Shown piece after piece: positions 51,997-60,403 of a DNA stretch of 64,000 nt. The translations under genes and the position numbers were made by a program. Every line of letters starts with the position of its first letter. Position 1 is the first letter of the stretch. The notes under the pieces were generated by a model. The model made no database searches and had not been told where the DNA came from. It saw only the letters and a program-made list of their open reading frames with translations. Location of the stretch: contig NC_018017.1 in assembly GCF_000243155.2 (NCBI RefSeq), positions 1,550,001 to 1,614,000 of the forward strand. The letters run 5' to 3'. Origin of the DNA: Desulfitobacterium dehalogenans ATCC 51507. GTDB taxonomy: Bacteria; Bacillota; Desulfitobacteriia; Desulfitobacteriales; Desulfitobacteriaceae.

Positions 51997-54240
51997 TTAG
52001 AGTAAGGGACTGATATCCCTGGTGTAGAACAGGTTGAGCCGATGAAGGGCTCTCGTACAGGCAATATAGAGAAGATTTTTGTCGTCTTCGCTGTAATAAT
52101 GTTCTTGATCGGCATCACAGATGAGTACGGCGTCAAACTCAAGGCCTTTCGATAAATAGACAGGGATAGTGAATACTCCGTTTAACTCCATCTGAACATC
52201 ATCTTTTATCACCTGAATAGGGATCTGATCCTTCAGCCGCTGATACAGGGAACCGGCGTCTTGTTCAGTTTTACAGATTAACCCGATGGATTGATAACCT
52301 TTTTTCCGGCAAGTGTTAATCTCATGGATCATCAGCTGATCAAGAGCCGCTTGATTGGGGGCTGTAAAGACTGCCGGCTCATCTCCTTCTCTGCTGAAAC
52401 TATTGAGTTTAAAGCCTGGGTCGAGAAATTTAGTGCTGTACGTCAATATTTCCTTGGTGCAACGAAAGCTTTTATCCAAAGTCACAAGGGCTGAATTTTG
52501 CTTGCTGAATACTTTGCTTGCCTGGTCATAGAGGGATAAATCTTCCTGTTTTCCTACGGTTTGTTTTATATCTCCTAAAATAGTATAGCGGGATTTGGGG
52601 AAGAGAGCATGGAGTATTTCAAAATGAAGGGGATAGTAATCCTGAGCTTCGTCGATGACCACCTGTTTTATATCTTTATAATCGGTATAGCCCTTTGTTT
52701 TTAAGTGGAGAAAGGCTAAGGCCAAGGCATCATCATAGGGTAAATAGTCCTTTTTAAGATTGTCACAGGTGAAGTCGATAATCTCCTCTATGCAATTGGG
52801 CAGTTGGATACCTCTTGCCAAACGATAAAAGTAGTTTTTATCACTGAAGAGCTTTTGGTAAAGTTCGGTACAGTCGAACTCGGTAAATTTCCGTATTTGA
52901 TGAAGCAAAGCGGTGCTTTCAAGAATGGATAACCTGCGGGCTGCTTCTTCTACAGCAAAATCCTGTCCAGTTTGTTCGCTGATAAAGGTTTTTAGCTTTT
53001 CAAGACGATTTTTTCGCTGTTGGTGGACTGATTTTAAAATGGATTTCTCCAATTGCTTTAAGGAAGAGCTCAAGGGAGCTTGTTTATAGTCTTTGAGCAG
53101 TTTAGCTTTCAATAATTGCCGGCTGGCCATGGTCTTCCCGTCATAATAAATATCACTGAACTGAATCCTGCGATGAGGCAAGTCATCAATAAAACGTTTT
53201 AATATCTCTATAAACTGGCTTGAACCTTTAAATGCCATGCTTTTTTTCAACAGCATTCTGTCTTGGATGCCGCCGGGAGAGAGCAGAGCTTCCAAAAATT
53301 GATTCCTGGTTTGGATAGCTTCACACTGTAAAACCTTGCGAAGTATTTCATCAAATACCAGAGAATGGACATTACTCTCTCCCAGTTCGGGCAAGACATT
53401 GGCGATGTACTTTTCAAAGAGGGTATGGGGAGAGATAATGACGATATCGTTACTGGATAACTTAGCCGCGAGACCCTGATACATCAGATAGGCTACGCGA
53501 TGGAGTGCAACAGAGGTTTTTCCACTTCCTGCAGCTCCCTGAACCATCAGCAAATCCATTTCCATATCGCGGATAATCATATCCTGGTCTCGCTGGATGG
53601 TCTCGACGATGGTTTTCATTTTGGAAGAAGCATTTTGGGAAAGCAGCTTGCGCAAGAATTCATCAATGATCTGAATATCCGCGTCGAAGAAATAGTCCAG
53701 TTTTCCCTTATTGATTTCATATTGACGTTTTAAATTGACCTCTCCGGTTATTCTTCCGCCGGGAGATTCATAGAACACTTTCCCTGTGCCAAAACGGTAA
53801 AATACACTGGATAGGGGAGATCTCCAGTCATAAACATAGATTTCATGGGTCTCATCATCTTGGAGGGAAGACCGTCCGATATAAATAGTCTCAAATGAGT
53901 CCTCGTCATCGAACTTGAAATCAATCCGCGCAAAGTAGGGTGAATTAATCAATCTCTCTAAGGCCAGGATCTTGTTGGCATCCCGCTCATATTCTGAGAC
54001 TTTTTCCGATACGGGATTGGCGTATTGGCTTAACTCCACAAGCTCATGAAAATTATCCATGGACCAAAGGCCGGATATAGAATGAGAGGTATCTTCCCGC
54101 ATCTCTTGCTTAGCAGAAAGAATGGCCGCTTTATTATCTTCGCTCCTTAATCGGACAGAAGATAAGTGTTTTTTAGCAATGGATAGGGTTTGTTCCAGAC
54201 GCCGGTATTCAAAATCCAGTTCCGCCTGATTATGCTCCAA
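51997..54240 (-). CDS. HelD-like UvrD/Rep-type helicase
   Basis: 747 residues. The N-terminus is a long coiled coil (residues 1-50), followed by FYRFGTGKVFYESPGGRITGEV-type strands (key residues ESPGG) and VQGAAGSGKTSVALHR (Walker A). Further on come VVIDEAQDYYP (motif II), LDKSFRCTKEIL, and VYLSKGLEFDAVLICDA with YIACTRALHRL (motifs V and VI). The coiled-coil arm and split helicase domains are those of HelD, which frees stalled RNA polymerase. Start ATG 54240. Single gene. Confidence 0.9.
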   Translation of the reverse strand: MEHNQAELDFEYRRLEQTLSIAKKHLSSVRLRSEDNKAAILSAKQEMREDTSHSISGLWSMDNFHELVELSQYANPVSEKVSEYERDANKILALERLINSPYFARIDFKFDDEDSFETIYIGRSSLQDDETHEIYVYDWRSPLSSVFYRFGTGKVFYESPGGRITGEVNLKRQYEINKGKLDYFFDADIQIIDEFLRKLLSQNASSKMKTIVETIQRDQDMIIRDMEMDLLMVQGAAGSGKTSVALHRVAYLMYQGLAAKLSSNDIVIISPHTLFEKYIANVLPELGESNVHSLVFDEILRKVLQCEAIQTRNQFLEALLSPGGIQDRMLLKKSMAFKGSSQFIEILKRFIDDLPHRRIQFSDIYYDGKTMASRQLLKAKLLKDYKQAPLSSSLKQLEKSILKSVHQQRKNRLEKLKTFISEQTGQDFAVEEAARRLSILESTALLHQIRKFTEFDCTELYQKLFSDKNYFYRLARGIQLPNCIEEIIDFTCDNLKKDYLPYDDALALAFLHLKTKGYTDYKDIKQVVIDEAQDYYPLHFEILHALFPKSRYTILGDIKQTVGKQEDLSLYDQASKVFSKQNSALVTLDKSFRCTKEILTYSTKFLDPGFKLNSFSREGDEPAVFTAPNQAALDQLMIHEINTCRKKGYQSIGLICKTEQDAGSLYQRLKDQIPIQVIKDDVQMELNGVFTIPVYLSKGLEFDAVLICDADQEHYYSEDDKNLLYIACTRALHRLNLFYTRDISPLL

Positions 54241-54336
54241 AGTCCAACCCCCCAGTCAATGCTGACGATTATTACTCACCTATATTACACACATTAAAGG
54301 AAAATTATAAGAATATTATTTCAAAAATTTTGATGG

Positions 54337-54393
54337 TATAATTAAATTAGGAGGATAAACGCCGCCCACCGGAAGATGGAGCGGCGTTTTTTA
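54337..54393 (+). terminator. Strong terminator shortly after a TATAAT and AGGAGG
   Basis: ACGCCGC (54359-54365) pairs with GCGGCGT (54381-54387) followed by TTTTTT. It is preceded by TATAAT at 54337-54342 and AGGAGG at about 54349-54354, with no start codon. It would give a transcript of only about 45 bases, or act as an insulator for the DUF134 operon. Confidence 0.6.
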
Positions 54394-54424
54394 TTGATTC
54401 CAGAAAAAATCTCCTCAAATATTA

Positions 54425-54475
54425 TTGACATATGTCATAAACGAGATATAATAAAAATGTAATTGACATATGTCA
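54425..54475 (+). promoter_or_regulatory. DUF134 operon promoter with two identical 12-bp palindromes
   Basis: TTGACA (54425-54430) and TATAAT (54447-54452) are 16 bases apart. The perfect palindrome TGACATATGTCA overlaps the -35 at 54426-54437 and recurs exactly at 54464-54475 just after the likely start site, 38 bases centre to centre. Two operators flanking a near-consensus promoter point to repression by a dimeric protein, most simply the DUF134 protein encoded next. Confidence 0.8.
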
Positions 54476-54499
54476 TTAAACCAAAGGGAGGTGAACTTA

Positions 54500-54880
54500 A
54501 TGCCAAGGCCCATGAAATGGAGAAAAGTATGCTGTCTGCCTGAAAGTAATCGATTCGGTCCTCTTGACTTCAATGCGGAGGACAAGAATCATGTAAGAAT
54601 GACTGTTGATGAATATGAGACCATAAGACTTATTGACCTGGAGGGGTTTACCCAGGAAGAGTGTGCGAAAAAGATGAATATCGCCCGCACTACGGTTCAA
54701 GGTATTTATATTGAAGCGAGAAAGAAGCTGGCTGAATCCTTGGTGAACGGTAAAGTGCTGTTAATTGAAGGAGGGGAATACCGGCTTTGCGACGGTTTGG
54801 GAAATGGTTGCGGCCAGGGCTGCCATAAGCGAAGACGCAGAATGGGTTGCTCAGGTGAAGAGGAACAAGGAGACAATTGA
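54500..54880 (+). CDS. DUF134 family DNA-binding protein
   Basis: 126 residues from ATG 54500 after GGGAGGTG. It opens [20 protein letters not shown], the DUF134 signature, and has a sigma70-region-4-like HTH ([20 protein letters not shown], then [19 protein letters not shown]). The C-terminus is rich in Cys and basic residues ([17 protein letters not shown]), suggesting metal or cluster sensing. DUF134 genes commonly come with NifX-like and Mrp genes, as here. Likely the operon's own regulator. Confidence 0.9.
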   Translation: MPRPMKWRKVCCLPESNRFGPLDFNAEDKNHVRMTVDEYETIRLIDLEGFTQEECAKKMNIARTTVQGIYIEARKKLAESLVNGKVLLIEGGEYRLCDGLGNGCGQGCHKRRRRMGCSGEEEQGDN

Positions 54881-54894
54881 AAGGAGGATTCTTG

Positions 54895-55186
54895 ATGAAG
54901 ATAGCGATACCTGTAGATGAAAAGAACCTGGAAACCAATGTATGTGTATCCCTTGGACGGGCTCCCTATTTTCTTATTTATGATACGGAAACGAAAGAAA
55001 GTGCATGAGGAGCATTGCCAAAGGGAGGGACTGCCCTTTGTGGGGAAAATACCTTTTGATTCCGATGCGGTAAAAGCGATTAATAGGGGACAAAGCATCG
55101 TAGATAGTGACTGTGTATCAGGATCAGCAGTAAAAGAGATTCATGGCAAAGTTATAAATTTGCTGTTTGAAGAAATACCAATCTAA
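54895..55186 (+). pseudogene. Chimeric remnant: NifX-like start joined to MinD-type ATPase end
   Basis: ATG 54895, after AAAGGAGG, reads MKIAIPVDEKNLETNVCVSL then GRAPYFLIYDTETKESA and stops at 55013, the first third of a NifX/orange-protein fold. Just beyond, in a second frame, HCQREGLPFVGKIPFDSDAV and VKAINRGQSIV ... AVKEIHGKVINLL run to 55186; this is the C-terminal end of a MinD-type ferredoxin-ATPase. One deletion near 55010 has removed the NifX end and most of one or two ATPases. Not functional as it stands. Confidence 0.8.
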
Positions 55187-55205
55187 CGATAAAGGAGACA
55201 AAATT

Positions 55206-56054
55206 ATGAGCGAACAATGCACTGAAAGCTGTAGCAGTTGTGCCGAGGACTGTGCAGAACGAAAAGAAGGCAAACCTGATTTCTCCGCAAAGCTCCATGA
55301 GAAGAGCAGCGTCAAAAAGGTCATCGGTATTGTCAGCGGCAAAGGAGGGGTCGGCAAATCCCTGGTTACCTCCCTCCTTGCGGTTACTATGAGGAGAAGG
55401 GGCTATCAGGCGGCTATTCTTGATGCAGACATTACAGGGCCTTCGATCCCGAAAGCCTTTGGCATCAAGGAAAAAGCCAGGGGCGGTGAATCCGGCCTGC
55501 TCCCTGCTAAAAGCAGGACAGGCATAGATATCATGTCGATCAATTTGCTTTTGGAAAAGGATACGGATCCTGTCATCTGGAGAGGGCCGGTTATCGCCGG
55601 GGTAGTGAAGCAGTTCTGGACGGATGTTATCTGGGAGGATGTAGACTTTATGTTCATCGACATGCCGCCTGGAACCGGTGATGTTCCTCTCACTGTGTTT
55701 CAATCCATACCGATGGATGGGATTATCGTCGTAACCTCTCCTCAGGAGCTTGTATCCATGATTGTGACCAAAGCAGTTAAGATGGCAGAGGTGATGACTA
55801 TTCCCGTCCTTGGTCTGGTTGAAAATATGTCCTATTTTAAATGTCCTGACAACGGCAAGGAGTATCAGATATTTGGAGACAGCCATATTGAAGAGATCGC
55901 TGCCGAGCATAATTTAAAGATTCTGGCCAAATTACCTATTGAACCGAAAATAGCCGCTGCCTGCGATCAGGGGACCATAGAGCTGTTTGAGGGAAATTGG
56001 TTTGATCCGGCAGCGGAAGTCTTAGAAAAAATGGAGGGAAAGAAAAATGCTTAA
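55206..56054 (+). CDS. Mrp/NBP35-type P-loop ATPase
   Basis: 282 residues from ATG 55206, after AAAGGAGACAAATT. A Cys-rich N-terminus (CTESCSSCAEDC) can hold a cluster. The deviant Walker A is GIVSGKGGVGKSLVTS, Walker B is FMFIDMPPGTGD, and the conserved VENMSYFKCPDNGK carries a Cys of the cluster bridge (the second Cys of the usual CxxC is absent). These proteins carry or insert Fe-S clusters. It overlaps the NifX-like gene by 8 bases. In Desulfovibrio similar genes make the orange-protein complex. Confidence 0.92.
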   Translation: MSEQCTESCSSCAEDCAERKEGKPDFSAKLHEKSSVKKVIGIVSGKGGVGKSLVTSLLAVTMRRRGYQAAILDADITGPSIPKAFGIKEKARGGESGLLPAKSRTGIDIMSINLLLEKDTDPVIWRGPVIAGVVKQFWTDVIWEDVDFMFIDMPPGTGDVPLTVFQSIPMDGIIVVTSPQELVSMIVTKAVKMAEVMTIPVLGLVENMSYFKCPDNGKEYQIFGDSHIEEIAAEHNLKILAKLPIEPKIAAACDQGTIELFEGNWFDPAAEVLEKMEGKKNA

Positions 56055-56406
56055 AATTGCGGTAGCTAGTGAAGAGGAAAGAGTGGCGGAGCACTTTGGC
56101 CACTGCGTAAACTTCAATATTTTTGAAGCTGAAAAGAGTCAGATTGTTAAGAGAGCGTGCATACCCAACCCTGGGCATAAGCCTGGTTTTCTTCCCAACT
56201 TCCTCAATGAGATGGGTGTCAATGTGATTATCTCAGGTGGTATGGGTGGCGGTGCCATTGAAATCTTTAATGAGAAGGGTATTGACGTCATCACTGGAGC
56301 AGCCGGTAATGCCAAAGATGCTGCAAATGAGTACCTTAAGGGAACCCTTAAATCCACCGGTTCCGTTTGCCATGAACATCAGCATCATGGTGAATGCGGA
56401 GAGTAA
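56047..56406 (+). CDS. NifX/orange-protein-like cofactor-binding protein
   Basis: 119 residues with the Fe-Mo cofactor carrier fold: MLKIAVASEEERVAEHFGHC, then NVIISGGMGGGAIEIFNEKG. The tail is His/Cys-rich (CHEHQHHGECGE), suited to metal binding. It overlaps Mrp by 8 bases. It belongs to the family that holds NifB-co or the Mo-Cu cluster of the orange protein. No nitrogenase genes are in the window. Confidence 0.9.
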   Translation: MLKIAVASEEERVAEHFGHCVNFNIFEAEKSQIVKRACIPNPGHKPGFLPNFLNEMGVNVIISGGMGGGAIEIFNEKGIDVITGAAGNAKDAANEYLKGTLKSTGSVCHEHQHHGECGE

Positions 56407-56460
56407 ATTCAGATATAGGCAAAGGTGTTCCTATTAGTAACTGAATAATATATCTTGATT

Positions 56461-56498
56461 GAAGTAAGTTGAGTACACTCACTTACTTCTTCTTTTTG
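56461..56498 (+). terminator. Rho-independent terminator of the Mrp operon
   Basis: GAAGTAAGTTGAG pairs with CTCACTTACTTC with one bulged base around a 4-5 base loop, and TTCTTTTT follows. It ends the DUF134-Mrp-NifX transcript. Confidence 0.8.
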
Positions 56499-56622
56499 GT
56501 AAGTTATGAGCCAATAGGGACTAATCCTCTTCATAAGTTATTCATAGCTCATTCACTGAGTCATCAAATTTGCTTGTTATAATGCATATAGTTTGTGAAT
56601 AACATTTTTAAAGGAGAAAAGC

Positions 56623-56949
56623 ATGGACAAAATCAGAGAATTGGTAGTCAAAACTAAAGAATTAAGAGATGAATTATACTCCATTACTTATGGGGAATGC
56701 AAAGAGTTCTATGAAGACGAAATGGTCTTTAATACTGAAATGAAAGAGATCAGATTGGATTTGAATTATGCCTATGACAAATTAGAGGCTATGGTTCACT
56801 ACATAGATGGTGAATATAGCTGTCTGGGCTGCGGCAAATGGTTCTCACCTCCCAGGGGCACGGACAGCGATGAGGACCATATGTGCTCAGAGTGTCAGGA
56901 GAAATTCAGTGAAACAATTGAATTGGATTTACAGGATGTACTTCAATAG
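56623..56949 (+). CDS. Hypothetical zinc-ribbon protein
   Basis: 108 residues. The first 70 are helical and acidic; then CLGCGKWFSPPRGTDSDEDHMCSEC gives a CxxC...CxxC zinc ribbon (about residues 67-90, key residues C-x2-C and C-x2-C). It has no family I can name. AAAGGAGAAAAGC precedes the ATG. The next gene follows by 23 bases, so it may share a transcript with the NusG-II/Lgt genes. Confidence 0.8.
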   Translation: MDKIRELVVKTKELRDELYSITYGECKEFYEDEMVFNTEMKEIRLDLNYAYDKLEAMVHYIDGEYSCLGCGKWFSPPRGTDSDEDHMCSECQEKFSETIELDLQDVLQ

Positions 56950-56972
56950 GTATAAGTGTGAAGGGATTAAAG

Positions 56973-57347
56973 ATGAAGAAATTTGAGAAGCTGTTCATGA
57001 TCGGCATACTGATTGTAAGCAGTATTTTGGTGGGAACGATGACCCTGGCAAAATCCGATAAAGCCAATGCCAATATTGTCATTGTCATTGAAAATGAGGT
57101 CAAGGAAAGGATTCCCCTTGTGGTCAAAGAGGAAACTCAAACCCATGAATTTAAGTTTAGGGATCAAACTGGTTATCTTGAAGTGAAAAACGGTAAAGTA
57201 AGAATGCTTGAGATGCCTAAGGAGATTTGCCCCGAAGGGATTTGCTCTAAAACAGGCTGGATTGATAGTTCAACTCAGGCCATTGTTTGTTTACCCAATA
57301 AAATTATCGTCACCATACAGGGATTAGAAAATGATACAAGGGAATAG
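56973..57347 (+). CDS. NusG domain II-type exported protein
   Basis: 124 residues from ATG 56973, 6 bases after AAGGGA; a GTG at 56958 would put the site inside the frame. One N-terminal helix anchors it (MIGILIVSSILVGTMTLA). The body is a small beta-barrel with the diagnostic CPEGICSKTGWI segment. These proteins are found next to Lgt, FMN-binding or heptaprenyl synthase genes in anaerobes. The function is unknown; the two Cys could form a disulfide or bind a cofactor. Confidence 0.88.
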   Translation: MKKFEKLFMIGILIVSSILVGTMTLAKSDKANANIVIVIENEVKERIPLVVKEETQTHEFKFRDQTGYLEVKNGKVRMLEMPKEICPEGICSKTGWIDSSTQAIVCLPNKIIVTIQGLENDTRE

Positions 57348-57359
57348 GGGAGGTTGAAT

Positions 57360-58127
57360 ATGGCGCCGATTTTATTTACGATGGGGAATTTTTCGCTCCG
57401 CTCCTATGGAGTTATTGTCGTTTTCGCAATCCTATTCGGTTTGGCAGTTGCTTATCTTCTTACATCAGATAAGGACTACAGGGACTATTTATTCGATGTG
57501 CTTATTTATGGGATCATCGGTGCCATAATCGGGGCCCGCTCCTGGCAGGTCTTTTTTTATGAATGGGATTATTATTCGCAAAACTTAGCAGAGATTCCTA
57601 TGATTTGGCATGGGGGATTGGCGATTCAAGGAGCCCTGGCAGGTGCTTTCTTTGCCGCAGTCATTTATGCAAAGGTTAAGAAGATTAACTTTTGGCGTTT
57701 AGCAGATAGTGCGGCACCAGGATTAATCCTGGGTCAGGCCATCGGGCGGATAGCCTGTTTTCTCAATGGAGATGCCTATGGAACGCCTACCGGATCGAAT
57801 TTTGGAATCGTTTACCCTGAAGGGACACCCGCCTATGCAGCGTATGGGAGTCAGCCCCTTTGGCCGGCAGAAGTATGGGAAGGACAATGGGATGTTATTG
57901 TTTTTGTCATACTTCTCATCCTTACTCGTTGGCGGAAATGGCCTCAAGGCATTATTTTCCTGGCCTACATTATTCTTTATTCGATTGGCCGGTTTGCGCT
58001 GGAGTTCCTCCGCGGGGACAGCCCCTATCATTGGCTTAATTGGACCTCGGGCCAATGGACCAGTGTGGGGATGATGATCATAAGTCTTGGAGCTGTTTTG
58101 TTTTTGAGAAACAAGTGCCATGCTTAG
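57360..58127 (+). CDS. lgt: Prolipoprotein diacylglyceryl transferase
   Basis: 255 residues from ATG 57360 after AGGGGAGG; a TTG at 57354 is less likely. About seven membrane helices. Key motifs are WHGGLAIQGALAG (the His-Gly-Gly block) and the Lgt signature region IGRIACFLNGDAYG with its conserved Arg and Asn; near the end GRFALEFLRGD. It adds diacylglycerol to lipobox Cys residues. Its place beside NusG-II and CcdA-like genes hints at a specialised set for exported lipoproteins with thiols. Confidence 0.92.
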   Translation: MAPILFTMGNFSLRSYGVIVVFAILFGLAVAYLLTSDKDYRDYLFDVLIYGIIGAIIGARSWQVFFYEWDYYSQNLAEIPMIWHGGLAIQGALAGAFFAAVIYAKVKKINFWRLADSAAPGLILGQAIGRIACFLNGDAYGTPTGSNFGIVYPEGTPAYAAYGSQPLWPAEVWEGQWDVIVFVILLILTRWRKWPQGIIFLAYIILYSIGRFALEFLRGDSPYHWLNWTSGQWTSVGMMIISLGAVLFLRNKCHA

Positions 58128-58210
58128 AACTTAAAGGAAGAAGCTAAGAATACTTGAATATGGTTATTCCCAAGGCTTAAGAATCTCTCCAAGTAAATTC
58201 AGTTCTTTAA

Positions 58211-58259
58211 CCCCTCTCTTGGACATAAAAATACCTTAGAAGGTCGAGAGAGGGGGGGG
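58211..58259 (+). promoter_or_regulatory. Hairpin that can mask the ccdA ribosome site
   Basis: CCCCTCTCT (58211-58219) can pair with AGAGAGGGG (58247-58255), whose G tract runs on to eight G (58252-58259) and is the only ribosome site for ATG 58264. The stem would hide it. The G8 tract is also prone to slippage. Region 58128-58210 holds nothing else of note. Confidence 0.5.
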
Positions 58260-58263
58260 AAGA

Positions 58264-58971
58264 ATGGATTCGTTGGTTCACTCTTTAATGCTTGGTATGG
58301 AAAATGGATCTTGGTGGTTCATGGCTTCGATGTTTGTGGGGGGAATTGTTTTATCCATTAATCCCTGCATGGGGGCAATGGTTCCCTTGGTATTAGGCGG
58401 ATCACGTCAAGAAGGGTATAGCCGGGTTGTACAATTTATATTAGGGTTTGCCTTAACCCTTATGCTGATCGGTGCCTTGGCTGCACGAGTGGGGATACTC
58501 TTCCGTTTACCAGGTATGTACTGGACGATATTCTTAGGTGCTTTATATCTTGTCGCAGGGGCGATCATGCTGGGCTTCAGGTTTCCGGTCAAGGTCTCGG
58601 GGTTTTATGTTACCCAGAGAAGAGGCCCCTCCCGACCTATTTTCCCAAAAGGCTTGAGTCCCTGGATGCTGGGAAGTTTTTTCGCTTTAGCTCCTTCCCC
58701 CTGCACCACACCGGTTATCCTTATGATCAGCGGCACGGCGATGGCCAGCGGCCAAATTATTTACTCTGCCTTAGGCTTAGGAGCTTTTGGACTGGGGCAT
58801 AGTCTCCTGTTAGCCATGGCCTTTCTCCCCGGGGTAAGAGGACTATTTAAAATGAACAGGTGGACCCGACAGCTGCGCCCGGTTATAGGCATTCTCTTGA
58901 TTCTGCTCTCAGGCTATATTCTGGTGACACAACCTGGATTTGAACATTCAGTATCAGGGCATCAACATTAA
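58264..58971 (+). CDS. CcdA-like thiol:disulfide membrane protein
   Basis: 235 residues, six membrane helices. Redox Cys residues are in INPCMGAMVPLV (helix 1) and APSPCTTPVI (helix 4), the paired NPC and SPC motifs of CcdA/DsbD-beta proteins. It would carry electrons from thioredoxin to the outside for cytochrome c or other exported thiols. No resA-like partner is in the window. A perfect bidirectional terminator follows. Confidence 0.9.
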   Translation: MDSLVHSLMLGMENGSWWFMASMFVGGIVLSINPCMGAMVPLVLGGSRQEGYSRVVQFILGFALTLMLIGALAARVGILFRLPGMYWTIFLGALYLVAGAIMLGFRFPVKVSGFYVTQRRGPSRPIFPKGLSPWMLGSFFALAPSPCTTPVILMISGTAMASGQIIYSALGLGAFGLGHSLLLAMAFLPGVRGLFKMNRWTRQLRPVIGILLILLSGYILVTQPGFEHSVSGHQH

Positions 58972-59001
58972 AAATACTGCAGGAACAATTGAACAGATTA
59001 A

Positions 59002-59044
59002 AAAAATGGCTGCAGCCTTGGTTAGGCTGCAGCCATTTTTAGAG
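59002..59044. terminator. Perfect bidirectional terminator between ccdA-like and DUF2680 genes
   Basis: AAAAATGGCTGCAGCC (59002-59017) and GGCTGCAGCCATTTTT (59025-59040) are exact inverted copies with a 7-base loop. T tracts lie on both sides in each reading direction, serving the convergent genes. Confidence 0.92.
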
Positions 59045-59053
59045 GGTGATGTA

Positions 59054-59395
59054 TTAAAGGTTGTAGTTAGTAGAGCTAAGGCCTTGATTCATCATATTAG
59101 AACCGTAGCCTCCGCAATGTTGGCCATAAAAGCCTCCCAGATCCCCGTTATCAATGGCCTGATTGCGATAAGTTTGGTCTTGGTCGATGAATTTTTTGGC
59201 GGATTCAGCTTCTTCTTTAGTGATTGCACCGGCTTCTGCTTGTTTTTCCACGATTTGTTTTTGTAAACTAAACATTTGGCTGTAAAGGTCTTTAAGTTCA
59301 CCGGCTTTAGATAAGTCTGTTTGAGCAAAAGCTGTTGTGGCTCCGCCGATCAAAAGGGCTATGGTGAGGAGTCCTAAGGCGATTTTCTTTTTCAT
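59054..59395 (-). CDS. DUF2680 exported protein
   Basis: 113 residues. Signal peptide MKKKIALGLLTIALLIGGAT with cleavage near AFA-QT. The mature part is helical (LKDLYSQMFSLQKQIVEKQA, then ITKEEAESAKKFIDQ) and ends Gly/Asn-rich. This is the DUF2680 pattern, small exported helical proteins of Firmicutes that recall Spy-like periplasmic proteins. Function is not known. GGAGGGATAGATAG precedes the ATG. Confidence 0.85.
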   Translation of the reverse strand: MKKKIALGLLTIALLIGGATTAFAQTDLSKAGELKDLYSQMFSLQKQIVEKQAEAGAITKEEAESAKKFIDQDQTYRNQAIDNGDLGGFYGQHCGGYGSNMMNQGLSSTNYNL

Positions 59396-59602
59396 CTATC
59401 TATCCCTCCAATAAGTGTGTATCCAATACTTTGGATTGTCTTAACACCTATTAGCTTAGCCTAAAGTTATGAAAAGCTTGGGAAGATGATTTGAAGATCC
59501 TGTGAATTTAGAGGGTTTTATTTCACAGTGCCTTGCCCTGTGAGCAAATGCCTATCATTAAGTATGAGGGGAGTAGTATAATAGAAACAAGTTGGTGATA
59601 GC

Positions 59603-60355
59603 ATGAATTACATTATCAAATACGGTAGAAATTTTGCGGCCATTTCAGATCGAGTAGAAGCGGATTCCCATAAACATTGGCTGCTGCAAATGTTTCTTTC
59701 CGGTAAACAAGAACTGGATATTAAAGTCAAGGGAGAGCTTATCCCTTGCAAGGCCCTGCTGGTCAATATGGATACAGAGCATGCCTTCAACACAAAGGGT
59801 GAGGTCCATTTTACGATGCTGATTGACCCGACAACAGAACTGGGCCGGGCGATAAGGCACCTGTTAAAGGAACAGCCTTTTTATGTGTTGCCCCAGGCAG
59901 ATACGGCCCTTATGCAGCAGGCTTTTGGCAAAGCCCTTGCCCAGAAGGACCCTGGTTTCCTATTGTCCTTTGTGCGGAATATGATATCTTATTTTGCCTC
60001 TCATGATAGCATAAGTTTCGATGATCGGATCATGAACGTTTTGAATCTCTTGGATCACTGTGTGGATGAAGACGAGTATCATCAGCTGAAGTATTTTTCT
60101 AAGGAAACTCATCTTTCCGAAAGTCGTTTGGCCCATCTGTTCAAAGATGAAACGGGGATTCCTTTAAAAAGTTATCTCGTTCTGCATAAATTGCAGCGAG
60201 CATACGAGTCGATCTTTGACAGTGAAACGATAACGGCAGCGGCCCTTAAAGCCGGATTCGACAGTCCGTCCCATCTGGCCTATACCAATAAAATGATGAC
60301 AGGAATGTCTGCGACGAACATCATAAAAGATAGCGAGTTTTTGAAAGCTTTCTGA
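59603..60355 (+). CDS. AraC-family regulator
   Basis: 250 residues. The N-terminal part is cupin-like (about residues 20-85) and the C-terminal 100 residues carry two HTH motifs (YFSKETHLSESRLAHLFKDE and AALKAGFDSPSHLAYTNKMM). TTGGTGATAGC is a modest ribosome site. It is followed by a transglutaminase-like gene after 48 bases on the same strand, which it may control. Confidence 0.88.
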   Translation: MNYIIKYGRNFAAISDRVEADSHKHWLLQMFLSGKQELDIKVKGELIPCKALLVNMDTEHAFNTKGEVHFTMLIDPTTELGRAIRHLLKEQPFYVLPQADTALMQQAFGKALAQKDPGFLLSFVRNMISYFASHDSISFDDRIMNVLNLLDHCVDEDEYHQLKYFSKETHLSESRLAHLFKDETGIPLKSYLVLHKLQRAYESIFDSETITAAALKAGFDSPSHLAYTNKMMTGMSATNIIKDSEFLKAF

Positions 60356-60403
60356 CGAGTAGTGCGGTAATGTGTAATCAAACGGTTAAGGAGGATTGCA
60401 CCA

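Noticed and set aside
55152-55910. 252-codon minus-strand frame opposite mrp
   Set aside because: No ribosome site and no recognisable motif; the plus strand carries a clear Mrp protein.
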